Shown here piece after piece: positions 37,990-47,587 of a DNA stretch of 64,000 bases; within the stretch, counting starts at the first letter, position 1; every line of letters starts with the position of its first letter. The translations under genes and the position numbers were made by a program. Source of the stretch: Sulfolobaceae archaeon. GTDB taxonomy: Archaea > Thermoproteota > Thermoprotei_A > Sulfolobales > Sulfolobaceae. The notes beneath the pieces are model-generated. The model did no database searches. It saw nothing but the letters and a program-made list of their open reading frames with translations, and was not told where the DNA came from. The stretch spans positions 35,986-99,985 of the forward strand of contig JAPNVD010000031.1 in the NCBI GenBank assembly GCA_026627305.1, in the 5' to 3' direction.

Positions 37990-39744
37990 TTAAGCCTTAG
38001 CCTTCTCACCTCTTTCCTCTTTTAGGAGATTATTTACCCTATTAAACACCTTACGGTCAACAGTACCTAGGTTTACTAGGATCAGCTCAGCTATATCTTG
38101 AGGAGTTATATCATTGCTACTTGGACTTCCCTTAGACCTCAGCTGTTGCAATACCTGTAACTGACTAATTACCTTAGAAACTGTAGCTGTAGATAGGCAG
38201 AACTTGTCCTTCATTTTCTCTCTTATTTTCTTAACATACTCCTTTAGTGTATCTATGACGTCAGAGGGGAACTGTGCCTTCGCATTATTTATTAAGAAAT
38301 CGACATCATCTCCATTCGGGCACTCGAGGTAGAACACTGTGAACCTCCTAGTGAGCGCATCACCTAACTGGTAAAGGTTCCTGATGTCCTTTAGGTTCAT
38401 CGTAGCTATTATCCTTAACTTGTTAAGCCTCCACTTTTCGTTTTCTAAAACGTAAAGCAGGGGTTTAAGGTCCTCCTGGAAGGAAGAGTACTGCCTCACC
38501 TCTTCCACAAGCCAAGCGGGTATATTCCAATCTTCAGGGTTTGCTGAGGAGAACATAGTGAAGAAATCCCCAAAAGCCTTATCGATATCAGCCCTGTTGA
38601 TCTCGTCTAGTATAATAGGGAAGAGGACGTCAGTACTAGGTACTTTAAGCAACGCATCCATCAATATACCTTTTTTCCAGATCACACTGTTGTTCCTTAT
38701 GCTCTCACCTCCTATCAAGTCCCTCCTAGTCCACAAAGCGTTTGCTGTTGCAATTATGTAATCGTTACATAAGGACTTTGCTATTGTTGTAGCTATGAGG
38801 GTCTTTCCTACACCTGGCGGTCCTACCAGGAGTATATTACCGTTCTTTAACGCGCTTAACATATAATCAATAGTCTTCTCGTCAATACCGTATATCTGAT
38901 TACTGATATTCTCCCTTGCGATATTATAAGCTTCATCAAATGGTCTACAAGTAACCTCTGAGCTTTGAGTATATCCCTCTTCCTCATGAGAGCTCCCTTT
39001 TAACCAAGCAGAGATCTCTTCGTAAAACTTTAAGGTCTCTGCTATCTCATTCTTGTTGAACTTTTCTATGAGGAAATCCCTAACGCTCTCTATGTAATTA
39101 GGATCCTTATAACAGTTATTGGCTTGGTTAGGATTGATGTTTGGTATGGTATCTCCCTTGATACCGCTTATAACGTCAGGAAGTTCTTCTCCAGAACCAA
39201 TAGCGAATTTCTGAACCTCAGCCTTCAATTCCTTTATCCTGTTCCTCAATTGTTCAGCGAGCCATATCATCTTTAGCCTGAACCTAACTATCCAGAACTT
39301 ATCACCCTCCTCTTTCCAATACTTGAAGTTCCTCAGGGCATCGATGTCTAGATCAGTCACTATACCAGCTGCTATGTAGCCTATTTCTGGTCCATATAGG
39401 AGCCCTATTAAAACCTTATTAGGTGTGGGTCTCGCTTCTACTTTTTCCTGATTCACTGTGAAATAAGATTCGAAATACCTACGGAAAAGTTGGGAAAAAG
39501 GATAGCCTTTTATGTCCTCTTCTCCGCTTATCTTTACAGAAGCCCTATTATCTCCCCAGTAAGTATACCCTACTTCTCCTAGGATAGAGTAAAGGACTGT
39601 CCCGTTAAGGTTAGAGTTCAACTCCTTACTGCTCCTGAAAATACAAGGGTAAAACTTTTCCTTATCTATATACTTTTTGAGCTCGTCAACGTTATCCTCT
39701 AAGAACTTAAAGGAATCCCTGTAATATAGCCATTGTGAATGCAT
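37990..39744 (-). CDS. McrB-like AAA+ NTPase with N-terminal recognition domain
   Basis: A 584-residue protein. The AAA_5 domain has Walker A GPPGVGKT (308-315), Walker B IILDEINRADIDKAFGDFF (about 377-395), the McrB-type sensor ATMNLKD (about 447-453) and RRF near 467. The DEINRA and MN-x-x-D motifs are typical of McrB GTPases. The N-terminal 170 residues include a stretch (GIVTDLDI, then YWKEEGDKFWIVRFRLKMIW) that resembles an EVE/PUA-like DNA-base reader; this is a tentative fold guess. It is followed by the nuclease gene on the same strand. Confidence 0.78.
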   Translation of the reverse strand: MHSQWLYYRDSFKFLEDNVDELKKYIDKEKFYPCIFRSSKELNSNLNGTVLYSILGEVGYTYWGDNRASVKISGEEDIKGYPFSQLFRRYFESYFTVNQEKVEARPTPNKVLIGLLYGPEIGYIAAGIVTDLDIDALRNFKYWKEEGDKFWIVRFRLKMIWLAEQLRNRIKELKAEVQKFAIGSGEELPDVISGIKGDTIPNINPNQANNCYKDPNYIESVRDFLIEKFNKNEIAETLKFYEEISAWLKGSSHEEEGYTQSSEVTCRPFDEAYNIARENISNQIYGIDEKTIDYMLSALKNGNILLVGPPGVGKTLIATTIAKSLCNDYIIATANALWTRRDLIGGESIRNNSVIWKKGILMDALLKVPSTDVLFPIILDEINRADIDKAFGDFFTMFSSANPEDWNIPAWLVEEVRQYSSFQEDLKPLLYVLENEKWRLNKLRIIATMNLKDIRNLYQLGDALTRRFTVFYLECPNGDDVDFLINNAKAQFPSDVIDTLKEYVKKIREKMKDKFCLSTATVSKVISQLQVLQQLRSKGSPSSNDITPQDIAELILVNLGTVDRKVFNRVNNLLKEERGEKAKA

Positions 39745-39889
39745 ACATATATTTTAGAGTTATAACATTTTAATCTTTTTATAGATAGGAAACACTCCAC
39801 GAGAGAAGTGTCATTAATGTGTTAAAAAGCATTGATCGCCTTTTTATTTTCAGTAGGGTCTCCTTTAACTATATCTAGCTATTGTTAAC

Positions 39890-40021
39890 ATGATCATTAA
39901 GCGAAAAGGTGCTTTAATCATAATACCAGACGAGATAGCACAAAGGATTATTGAGGATGTAGAGTCGAAAAACTACAGGAAGACGAGCACAAAAAGAAAC
40001 GATAATAGAGAGAGGCAATAG
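39890..40021 (+). CDS. Possible 43-residue basic protein
   Basis: An open frame of 44 codons including the stop, whose peptide begins MIIKRKGALIIIPDEI and ends in a very basic tail. The opening resembles the strand-helix start of small ribbon-type antitoxins. It may be a truncated regulator or chance. It lies just upstream of, and divergent from, the McrB-like gene. Confidence 0.25.
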   Translation: MIIKRKGALIIIPDEIAQRIIEDVESKNYRKTSTKRNDNRERQ

Positions 40022-40646
40022 CGTTAATTGAATAAGAGAATAGCCCTTTTCCTTATCTAATTTGATTTGAAGAGACTCAATTTACTCATCTTACTAAGCG
40101 AGGCGTTTTTACTTACAAAATCTTAAGTCTTTCGAGAGCTTCGATTTCGTCCTCTAACCACTTAACAGATGCGTGATTATGAAGGTTCTTCAGCATTCTT
40201 GAAGGATTTTCATGCTATTTAAAAATGTTCATCGTGTTTAACTTAACTCCCTCAGAGCTCACAGTTTAAATAAGGACTATTAATAGTAGTAGTAGGCAGG
40301 ATACTACATCTTCTTACATTAGTTCTTTTTCTCCTTTCATTATGAGTACAAGAAGACTATGTTTTCCTAAAAACTGACTCTCTCCTTTATCTTTCAGGTC
40401 TTGAATAAGGAATATAATATGGTTACGAGAAAATTCCTTGAGCTTTACTATGCTATAGCGTGCATATAATAAACTCAGGGAGCATATTAGATTGAGTTTT
40501 TAATACTCACTCACTAATTCTAAACAGTTTTTAACTATTTCCTTTTAGTTTTCTTCTCCGGTCTAATAATTATTAAATATACTCTAAAAGATCGTTATTG
40601 AATAATATGGCAAAGTTTAAATATTACTGAAAATTCATATTTAATT
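40022..40646. other. Intergenic region before the second S component
   Basis: About 625 bases. No gene seen; short coding-like pieces broken by stops may be remnants. The 3' end contains the promoter motif shared with the ECF operon. Confidence 0.4.
40608..40618 (+). promoter_or_regulatory. TGGCAAAGTTT promoter motif of the second S component
   Basis: Identical to 27832-27842 upstream of the ECF operon and at nearly the same distance from the start codon (39 against 37 bases). It runs into the AT-rich GTTTAAATATTA. Confidence 0.55.
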
Positions 40647-41342
40647 ATGGCAAGTCATCATCACGAGGCTTATGTGCTTAAGCCTGGAATGACACCTTGG
40701 GAAGTGGTTTTAGCCTATTTCATCATAGCCGCTATCGTAGCTGCAATAATAGTAAAGAAGAGCAATAAGAAGATGACAACAATAGACCTAGTATATGCTG
40801 GTATTGGCGGTGCAGTAGTTGCTGTAGCTGATCATGTGATAGGTGACCTAATCTATTTGCCATCCCCAATTTATCCCATAGTTAATCCACCAGTATGGTT
40901 AAGGATAGTTGCCTTCTTCGTAACTGTTGGGCTAGTAAGAAAGGTCGGTTCTGGGATGTTCACAATGGGGATATTTGACCTAGCGGGAGACCTAATCCAC
41001 TTCGGGTTTGGAGGCGAACCATTATGGCTAATAGAGGATGTATTGACTTATGGTTTGATGGCTGACATAGCTATATTCTTAACTCAGGGTAAGCTGTTTG
41101 GAATAGGAGCTAGTAAGTACTCTGCAGTCCTTGCAGTGGTAGAAGGGGCGATATTGGGGTTCTTCTTCTCCTTTGTCCATCCCTTCTTCACATATGGTTT
41201 CTTCGCACCATTTATATTTGGCTTTGCTCCAAACGCTCAAAGAGTATTATACCTGTTCATCACGTATGTGCCTGGGGATATAATAATTGGCGCTATTTCA
41301 GCGTTGTTCGCTAGCAGGGTAGCTAGAATAATACAGTATTAG
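40647..41342 (+). CDS. Orphan ECF transporter S component
   Basis: A paralogue of the S component at 27869-28624, 231 residues with six or seven helices. Shared marks are PWEVVLAYF near the start, LVRKVGSGMF, HFGFGGEP and the C-terminal VPGDIII. It begins with MASHHHEAY, three adjacent His that could bind a metal. No ATPase or T component lies beside it, so it probably uses the ECF module 10 kb away. The substrate is unknown. Confidence 0.8.
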   Translation: MASHHHEAYVLKPGMTPWEVVLAYFIIAAIVAAIIVKKSNKKMTTIDLVYAGIGGAVVAVADHVIGDLIYLPSPIYPIVNPPVWLRIVAFFVTVGLVRKVGSGMFTMGIFDLAGDLIHFGFGGEPLWLIEDVLTYGLMADIAIFLTQGKLFGIGASKYSAVLAVVEGAILGFFFSFVHPFFTYGFFAPFIFGFAPNAQRVLYLFITYVPGDIIIGAISALFASRVARIIQY

Positions 41343-41803
41343 GAAAGTGTATGTAAGAATGGAGGAAGATAAAGAAGTGATGATATATATCCTAAAGAAT
41401 AGTTCATTTTTTCTTCACTCCTCTCCTAATAACATATTCTCTTCCCTCCTCCTTTTCTTTTATGTATTATTCTATCACAGTAAAATCCGATTAAATGTTC
41501 AACAACATCTCTAACCTTACACCTTTTTCATCTACCAATTAGAAGTTATCCTTACTCGCAAAGTTGAGGAAATTTATGCTTTTTATACTGTTAAGAGATC
41601 AAAAACGTTTTTGTCGTTTGCTTCAAGAATCTCTCATATTCGTATCTTATACACATTTACAAAGTTAATGCTGGCAACTGCTATAATCTAAAGGCTTTTA
41701 AATAGAGTTTGCAATACAAAGTTCTACGGCTCCCCTAATTTTACGACCTAATTTACGTAGAAAATCTTTATTCGCTCCAGATTCGTGTTTCTATTGAACA
41801 TCA
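41343..41803. other. Intergenic region with T-rich terminator
   Basis: T- and C-rich tracts at about 41405-41462 form the terminator of the S-component gene. The remainder is AT-rich without a gene, with a TATA-like sequence near 41765. Confidence 0.45.
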
Positions 41804-42397
41804 ATGTGGACAACTGTTAGAGCAACCAGAGGTCTACCAACGAGAAAATTCATAAATTTAGCAGACTTTCCTGACGATATATTCTCATCAATGAGAAATA
41901 TTGTCATGCCCATAATCGCTGTATTCGTTGTTTTAATGCTAGGACTCTACATCGTATCGATTATAGGTTCACTTCTTGCGAGCACGTTTCCACAGTCATC
42001 CCCAGGATCCTTGGCTTAAAATATCACACATCCGGTTGTTGAGGACTTTCAGTTCCTCGAAAACAATACCGGCGTTGTCTTCATGTTAATAATAATACCA
42101 GTAGCCGTTGTAATGATATACAAAAGGATATACCTTCCCGATATAACGAGAAATAAAATTATCATGAGTCTGATCGGAATGATGACATTCACAACTTGTA
42201 CTGTCCTTCCGATAGTAATTAAAACCGGTCAGGGTTTAAATTCGTGGCTTTTGCTGATAAACGAAATGTGTGCACTTTTTAATGCATTCGACAAGTTCAT
42301 GCACGTGCTTCATATCGAGCGATTAGTGATGTTTATATTTTTTGCTGCAATTATAATATTGCTCTTCAATCTTGTTTACAGGCAAGAAGATTATTAA
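41804..42397 (+). pseudogene. Membrane protein interrupted by an in-frame TAA
   Basis: From the ATG at 41804 a frame of 71 codons ends in TAA at 42017-42019. The same frame continues open for 126 more codons to 42397 and adds three further membrane helices (start MLIIIPVAVVMIY at 42083). Together they would make a protein of about 197 residues with four helices. Codon choice (CGA, ACG, CCG) differs from neighbouring genes and suggests a virus or plasmid source. Two separate proteins are possible. I did not recognise a family. Confidence 0.5.
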
Positions 42398-42567
42398 GTA
42401 GCTTAAGTATATAATCTTAATAAAAGTGATAATTTTTATTTCTTCTTTCTTTACTACAAAAAATAAATCGTTATCGATAGCGAGAAATCATCAGCAACTT
42501 TCAAGCATTAACTTAAAATTTTGTATGGGTACCCGTGCATCTTATATTCGGATGACCAGCGGAAGAG

Positions 42568-43053
42568 CCGTTCTATAGGGAGCAGGAGATAAGCACTTTG
42601 ACTAAGCTCATTCTGAGGCTACTTCAATAATTTAGAAGGGTGGGCAAAACTTCAATAATACTAAAAGAGATAAAATTCTCAAAAGTCTAATCTCTGCTGA
42701 TGAGCTCGATGGATTACCCGCCTGGTTGAACTATTTTGGTATTGGCTTTGAACTGTCAGAAAGTAGACGAGACATGTGTAGAGAGCATATTGAAGGGTTT
42801 GGCAGGAGATCCTATGCTTGCTGGTCTTGTGGAGGAGGAGTCCAATAAGTTGAGCTAAAACGCTAGAGAAGCGCCTCTATTTCTGGCTAGAAATGGAGGT
42901 AAGTCGAGGAGAATAGGAATGAATAGGTCTAGCGTTAATGAGGAAATTAAATCGCTCTTACGATATGGCTATATAAGGAGAGTAGAAAGGGGAGTTTATA
43001 GGATTGTTGATCCTATTATAGCTAAAACTAGCTTAGAAGATGGCATGAAGTGA
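42568..43053 (+). pseudogene. Decayed archaeal ATPase gene
   Basis: Fragments of an archaeal-type ATPase with winged-helix end are spread over several frames. They are, in order, PFYREQEISTLTKLILRLLQ, the P-loop piece RRVGKTSIILKEIKFS, LDGLPAWLNYFGI, ETCVESILKGLAGDPMLAGL, and the C-terminal NRSSVNEEIKSLLRYGYI leading into YRIVDPIIA. Stops and frame changes lie between every piece, and parts of the ATPase core are missing. The gene is clearly dead. Confidence 0.7.
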
Positions 43054-43198
43054 GTCCTCTCTCATGTTGTTCACGCACTTTTAACGGTATTGGCTTACCC
43101 CTTTCCCTGAACTTCTTTACTGTTTTTCTTTCTATCAATAAAGGAGGACTCTTCTAACTAGGTAATACATAGCCTAGGTTAGATAGAGAAAGGTAAAA

Positions 43199-44254
43199 AT
43201 GTTGAATGCACATATTATTAACGTGATCGTGTCGGGTAATGAGTGCGGTAGGTGTACAATAAAATGTTCTAAATATGTAAGCGGGAAATCACCCACAGAA
43301 AAGGACTATGTAGCTGCAGGTATAGATATAGGCGAGATCGATGCGGCTTTCAACGATAAGGATTTACTGAAGTATTTACTGGATCCTGAGCTCGCGAATA
43401 TTTTTAAAGACATAGTTAAGGCTTCTGAGAACTCGCCGATTAAGAAGCCTGAAGAGGCTTGCTATGAGAAACTAGCGATCTTTTGCTGTGGTGATTTAAG
43501 TCATAGTGGATATATTTTCTATAACACTGATAGGATAAGTAGCTACATTGATAGTTTAACCAATCATATAATAATATTAACAATGGGTTATATGAGGAGA
43601 GTGACAGGCGAATTCTTTACCGATTTGTTGAAAGACGAATCAGATATACGTAGCGAAATGCTTGACATGATAAAAAATATATCAAAGTACGTTATAACTA
43701 ATTCAATAATCTTTCACGAGAGGTTCCACTGGGCTGAGGGTTGTGGCCAAAAGGATCAGTGCGAGGAAGAGGCAAAGGCGACTGCATTCGAAATAAAGAG
43801 AACCATAGACTTGATAAGGGGAGAGAAGTTGAACAACTGGGAAAAGCAACCACCAGTCAATGAATTCTCATTACCATCACTTATTGAGCACATATTTTAT
43901 TTATGGCCTCACTGTCGGTATGAGGTTGATAGTATCTATTTACCTTTGGTGCCTTTAACCTTAGAACTCGCTATAGAGTCCATAGTTTTGGCAAATTCCA
44001 AAATGCCCTGTTATGCTGAGTTCTTCAAATACCTAAAGGTTAAGAATGGGAAGTTGGGCTCAATAACTGTAAATAATGATTTTGATGTCGAAATCGGGCT
44101 ACCCTGGATCGGGTTACACATGAAATACCATTTACATCACCCTTATCATGTCCATCTTCACTATTATAGGATTGTTGATAACCTCGACTTGAACTTAACA
44201 ATAAGTCCCTCAGTTAACGTGAAAGACCTGAAGGAAGTGTGGAGCTGTTGTTAA
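43199..44254 (+). CDS. Predicted zincin-like metallopeptidase
   Basis: A 351-residue protein of no named family that I know. It has HERFH (HExxH) at about residues 173-177, followed about 12 residues later by EEEAKATAFE. This spacing recalls the HExxH...E(A)...FA active site of ImmA/IrrE-like gluzincins. Cys pairs at the N-terminus (CGRCTIKC, about residues 17-24) and CC near 96 may bind another metal. The end overlaps the next gene as TAATG, so they are translated together. It lies beside csx1 and cas6. Confidence 0.65.
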   Translation: MLNAHIINVIVSGNECGRCTIKCSKYVSGKSPTEKDYVAAGIDIGEIDAAFNDKDLLKYLLDPELANIFKDIVKASENSPIKKPEEACYEKLAIFCCGDLSHSGYIFYNTDRISSYIDSLTNHIIILTMGYMRRVTGEFFTDLLKDESDIRSEMLDMIKNISKYVITNSIIFHERFHWAEGCGQKDQCEEEAKATAFEIKRTIDLIRGEKLNNWEKQPPVNEFSLPSLIEHIFYLWPHCRYEVDSIYLPLVPLTLELAIESIVLANSKMPCYAEFFKYLKVKNGKLGSITVNNDFDVEIGLPWIGLHMKYHLHHPYHVHLHYYRIVDNLDLNLTISPSVNVKDLKEVWSCC

Positions 44255-44844
44255 TGCACTCTCTAGACCTAAAGGTGCCGATTACTTATGTCAGCGTTAA
44301 TATATTTCGCTCATATGGCGATGTAATGCTGATAGGCGAGTACATGTATGTAGATTATGACGATACTACTATAATACTAAACTTGAGGGAACTTAGGGTA
44401 GTGGAGGTAATACCCAGAAAGGAGAGGGTCAAGTTTCCAGTTTCTGGAAAGGTAATAGAGTGGAGACCAGCATACCTGGAGGACATGTCTAGGCAAAGGA
44501 GGTTCTACCTATACCTCCCTTATCCCCATCATTCCTTTAAGATGATATGCTCAGACGGGTTCTGTGTAGAAGAGCCTAAAAGCTATGAGAAGATTGATGA
44601 GTTCGTTGTATTTAACGGTTCCGAAAGATATGGCGACCCACTAACGCAGGTCTCAAGTGTCAAGAAGTTGAGCGATGGTGTAATAGAAGTGGTAAACCCC
44701 TTTATAGATAGTGTTGCTACACTGAAGTTGAAGGGCTGTGGAGAGGTTATGGCTATTCCTCCACGTCATATCCTCCGTATAATGCCTAATACGTGTTGGC
44801 TAAATGAGAGCTCTAGAAGGGTTTATTGTTATATTGGTAGTTAA
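44254..44844 (+). CDS. Partner protein of the zincin-like gene, unknown function
   Basis: A 196-residue beta-rich protein with several Cys, translated from the ATG at 44254 that overlaps the stop of the previous gene (TAATG). A GTG at 44239 is an alternative. No motif is recognised. The tight coupling suggests an inhibitor, substrate adaptor or subunit for the metallopeptidase-like protein. Confidence 0.6.
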   Translation: MHSLDLKVPITYVSVNIFRSYGDVMLIGEYMYVDYDDTTIILNLRELRVVEVIPRKERVKFPVSGKVIEWRPAYLEDMSRQRRFYLYLPYPHHSFKMICSDGFCVEEPKSYEKIDEFVVFNGSERYGDPLTQVSSVKKLSDGVIEVVNPFIDSVATLKLKGCGEVMAIPPRHILRIMPNTCWLNESSRRVYCYIGS

Positions 44845-44890
44845 GGGAAAGAAAGGGGAGGCAGTAAAACAATAATAAAAGAGAATCCAC

Positions 44891-44938
44891 TTTTTCTTTT
44901 TCCTTATAATTTAATCTCTTCTTCTCTTCCTTTCCTCG
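44891..44938 (+). terminator. T-rich terminator between convergent genes
   Basis: CTTTTTCTTTTTCC followed by more T/C tracts after the zincin operon and before the csx1 stop. Confidence 0.5.
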
Positions 44939-44947
44939 TTATCACCT

Positions 44948-46357
44948 TCAGATTACCCTTCTCACGTCCTCCACGTGATGTTTTAGGCTACCCTTAACGT
45001 AGTTGATGATATTGCTCTTATCAATGTTAACTCCCTGTGTTATCCTTCTATCCTTTGTCACTTCAACCTTTAGATCTATTGAGAGTCCGCTGTGCATCAA
45101 ATAGTTTCTGTACTGTAGGAGTTCACTATGTTTCGACTTTAAATAATTGGTAACAAAGTCATCACAGTTCTTGTATATACGATCGTTATCGTCAAATTTA
45201 CCCCCTCCATGATTGCTCATGCATTCAGCAACTGGTAATTCTCTACCTAAAGATAATGCCTTATCATAGTACTCAACATCTATGTACTTGTCAAGTATTC
45301 TAAGCATTTTTTCCACATCGTCACTCCCTGGATTAAGATAATTTATCACATCTTTAACCTTTAGGGTAGATATAAAATTGGAGAGAACGATCTTATTATC
45401 CTTTTGAAAAGCGTTATTAGCCTTATTATACCATTCCTCATAGATTTTGCTCAAGCTTGAGACGTCACTTTCTAACTGTTGCAGATACTGTTGGAGTATT
45501 TTCATGGAATCTAGTGACTTTACGACGAACCCGTTCCTCAAGTTCCACAGGAAATCGTTTACCTTATTTAGGTCAGTACTCTTTATCCTGCCTATTAAGT
45601 CCTTATAATTATCAAAATTCGACGGAATTAAATCCCTCAGCTTTCGTGTGTAATCTACTAAATACCTTTCGTCAAGTTTCTCTATTGATAGGTTGATCTT
45701 TAGGGCATCTTTCATCGCTTCTATTATATCATTAAGCTTAACTATCTCAACAGTACCGCTAGGGGCTCCCATTATTGGTGCTGCATAGACCTCTGCATCA
45801 AACTGTGTTGAAACCGCTAAAAGGGCTGAGACTAGAACGTTTGTGCCATGCGTTAAGTCAATTATGAACTTTTCGTAGTTACGAGAATATTTGTTCAGTA
45901 CGGCGTAAATGGTGTTGTAAATAAATGTCGGACTCCTTGATTTGGTGTAGGGCACAGTCTTATATCTTCTCTCTCCTCCCTTCTCCTCAGTAACTAGATT
46001 TTCATTACAGTCGGTAACCTTACTATTCCCAACACCTACGTTAGGTATGTATTCCACCTCTAGCTCGTTTAGGAATTGATCAAAGGTAGGGGAGTTAGAC
46101 TGCAATTGGCTTGCCCTATCCCTTAGCATGTTCTTATATGCCTTCTTGAGTACCTCAACGTCATCTTTGCATTTAGTCTCAGTGGTTATTAAACTGTCTG
46201 GAAGTAAAGCCACAGCTTTGTCAGTCTTTAATGCATCCCATAGTGCATGAGCTGAGAAGAAGCTATCGTAGTTTTTTCCATCAAGACTATAGTTGACCAA
46301 AGAATAGTTTGTTACATCTCCTGCGATATAAATGAGGCAACTCTTTTGATGATCCAT
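44948..46357 (-). CDS. csx1: Csx1-type CARF-HEPN ribonuclease
   Basis: Type III CRISPR ancillary RNase activated by cyclic oligoadenylate. The N-terminal CARF domain carries DLTHGTN at about residues 167-173, the ligand-pocket motif of this family. A long helical region follows. The HEPN catalytic motif R-x4-H is RNYLMH at about 417-422. The length, 469 residues, suits Csx1. It is a single gene, divergent from the gene at 46612, with no Cas10 or other Cmr/Csm gene in the window. Confidence 0.85.
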   Translation of the reverse strand: MDHQKSCLIYIAGDVTNYSLVNYSLDGKNYDSFFSAHALWDALKTDKAVALLPDSLITTETKCKDDVEVLKKAYKNMLRDRASQLQSNSPTFDQFLNELEVEYIPNVGVGNSKVTDCNENLVTEEKGGERRYKTVPYTKSRSPTFIYNTIYAVLNKYSRNYEKFIIDLTHGTNVLVSALLAVSTQFDAEVYAAPIMGAPSGTVEIVKLNDIIEAMKDALKINLSIEKLDERYLVDYTRKLRDLIPSNFDNYKDLIGRIKSTDLNKVNDFLWNLRNGFVVKSLDSMKILQQYLQQLESDVSSLSKIYEEWYNKANNAFQKDNKIVLSNFISTLKVKDVINYLNPGSDDVEKMLRILDKYIDVEYYDKALSLGRELPVAECMSNHGGGKFDDNDRIYKNCDDFVTNYLKSKHSELLQYRNYLMHSGLSIDLKVEVTKDRRITQGVNIDKSNIINYVKGSLKHHVEDVRRVI

Positions 46358-46611
46358 ACGTAATAACTTCTTGACATTAAGATTAAAAAGGATTTCTAAA
46401 TCTTTTGAGCTATAGGTTTAGAGAAGAGTAGTTAATAGCTGAGGGGATAGTAGTCATTTATTAAATGTACACCTCGCCTCTTCCCTTTTAGAGAAATAGA
46501 TGACGAGATCAACCGTTTAAAATAACACATAAAGGGTGTCCTCCCCTAGTATTATCATTATTTGCCCATCTCGTGGAAAAGTTTTTAATATAGAATGGCA
46601 AATTAGTCCTG

Positions 46612-47430
46612 ATGAGCGAAGAATACATCTCTGGTCTCTTCACTGGATTCTTCTTAGCCTCAATCCTGTTTAGGTCCTCAATCCAAAGACAGCAAGTACC
46701 TTACGCTGTTGACTATAGGTTTAACAAAGGGTTTGAATCGCCTCCTGAAGAGATCATCAGATCCCTCGAGAGCTTTAGAGAAAAGGGTATTATGGGCTAT
46801 GTAGTTTACAATACAGGAGATCACGGTCATGTTTTAGTCTACTATGAGAGCTTTCCAGCCTTCAACAACCTATTCCCTCAGGTGAATAGGCTTATGCAGA
46901 GTACAAGTGTTGACTTCCAGGGGTCGGATGTCACCCCCTTCCTCAGGTCTCTAGGTAAAATACACGTATTGAAGGCATTTGGGGCTCACCCAGGCATTGA
47001 GGTCAGGAAGACAAGGGAAGAGGAGGAGGAAAAGGGTAGAGAGAAAGAACAAAGGGAGGCTGAAGATCTCCTAAGAGCTCAGCCTAACGTATACTACGCT
47101 GTCAACTACACTTTCACTCATGCTTTCAGAGAATCGCCTATGGATCTAGCCTTAGATTTAAATGAACTATTGCGTTATGGTGTTTTAGGCTATGTTATCT
47201 ACGATGTCGAGAGGACAGGGAACGTTATTGTCTTCTATAAAGATATTAGCGCCTACAGCTCCTTAAACCCAACAGTTGTCGAGATCTTGAGGAAGTACGC
47301 TCACAGACATAGGACAGTTTTAGCAAAAATAACTGAAGTTGGGAGAGATGTTAAGGCTTATGTTAGTTCATTTCCTGTAAAACCTCTAGTACTAGTGGCT
47401 AACGGTGTATATTACGGTTTTGAGGGCTAA
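46612..47430 (+). CDS. Protein with two tandem copies of an unknown domain
   Basis: After a short hydrophobic N-terminus come two related domains of about 90 residues, joined by a charged helix (REEEEEKGREKEQRE, about 136-150). Matching segments are VPYAVDYRFNKGF/VYYAVNYTFTHAF and KGIMGYVVYNTGDHGHVLVYY/YGVLGYVIYDVERTGNVIVFY. No family recognised. It lies between csx1 and cas6 and has its own TATA box (TTTTTAATATA, about 46580-46590), so the transcript is leaderless. Confidence 0.68.
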   Translation: MSEEYISGLFTGFFLASILFRSSIQRQQVPYAVDYRFNKGFESPPEEIIRSLESFREKGIMGYVVYNTGDHGHVLVYYESFPAFNNLFPQVNRLMQSTSVDFQGSDVTPFLRSLGKIHVLKAFGAHPGIEVRKTREEEEEKGREKEQREAEDLLRAQPNVYYAVNYTFTHAFRESPMDLALDLNELLRYGVLGYVIYDVERTGNVIVFYKDISAYSSLNPTVVEILRKYAHRHRTVLAKITEVGRDVKAYVSSFPVKPLVLVANGVYYGFEG

Positions 47431-47587
47431 GCAAGTTTTTGATAAGGAGTAAAAAAGGGTGAAGAGGAGTAAAAAAGTGTTTTTGGATGGGATAGCATGT
47501 AGTATTTACCTAGAAGTCTTAACATAAACGTCTTCTCCCAGTAAGCTATATAAATGTTGGTTGGTAATGTATATATGCTGTTGCCTG

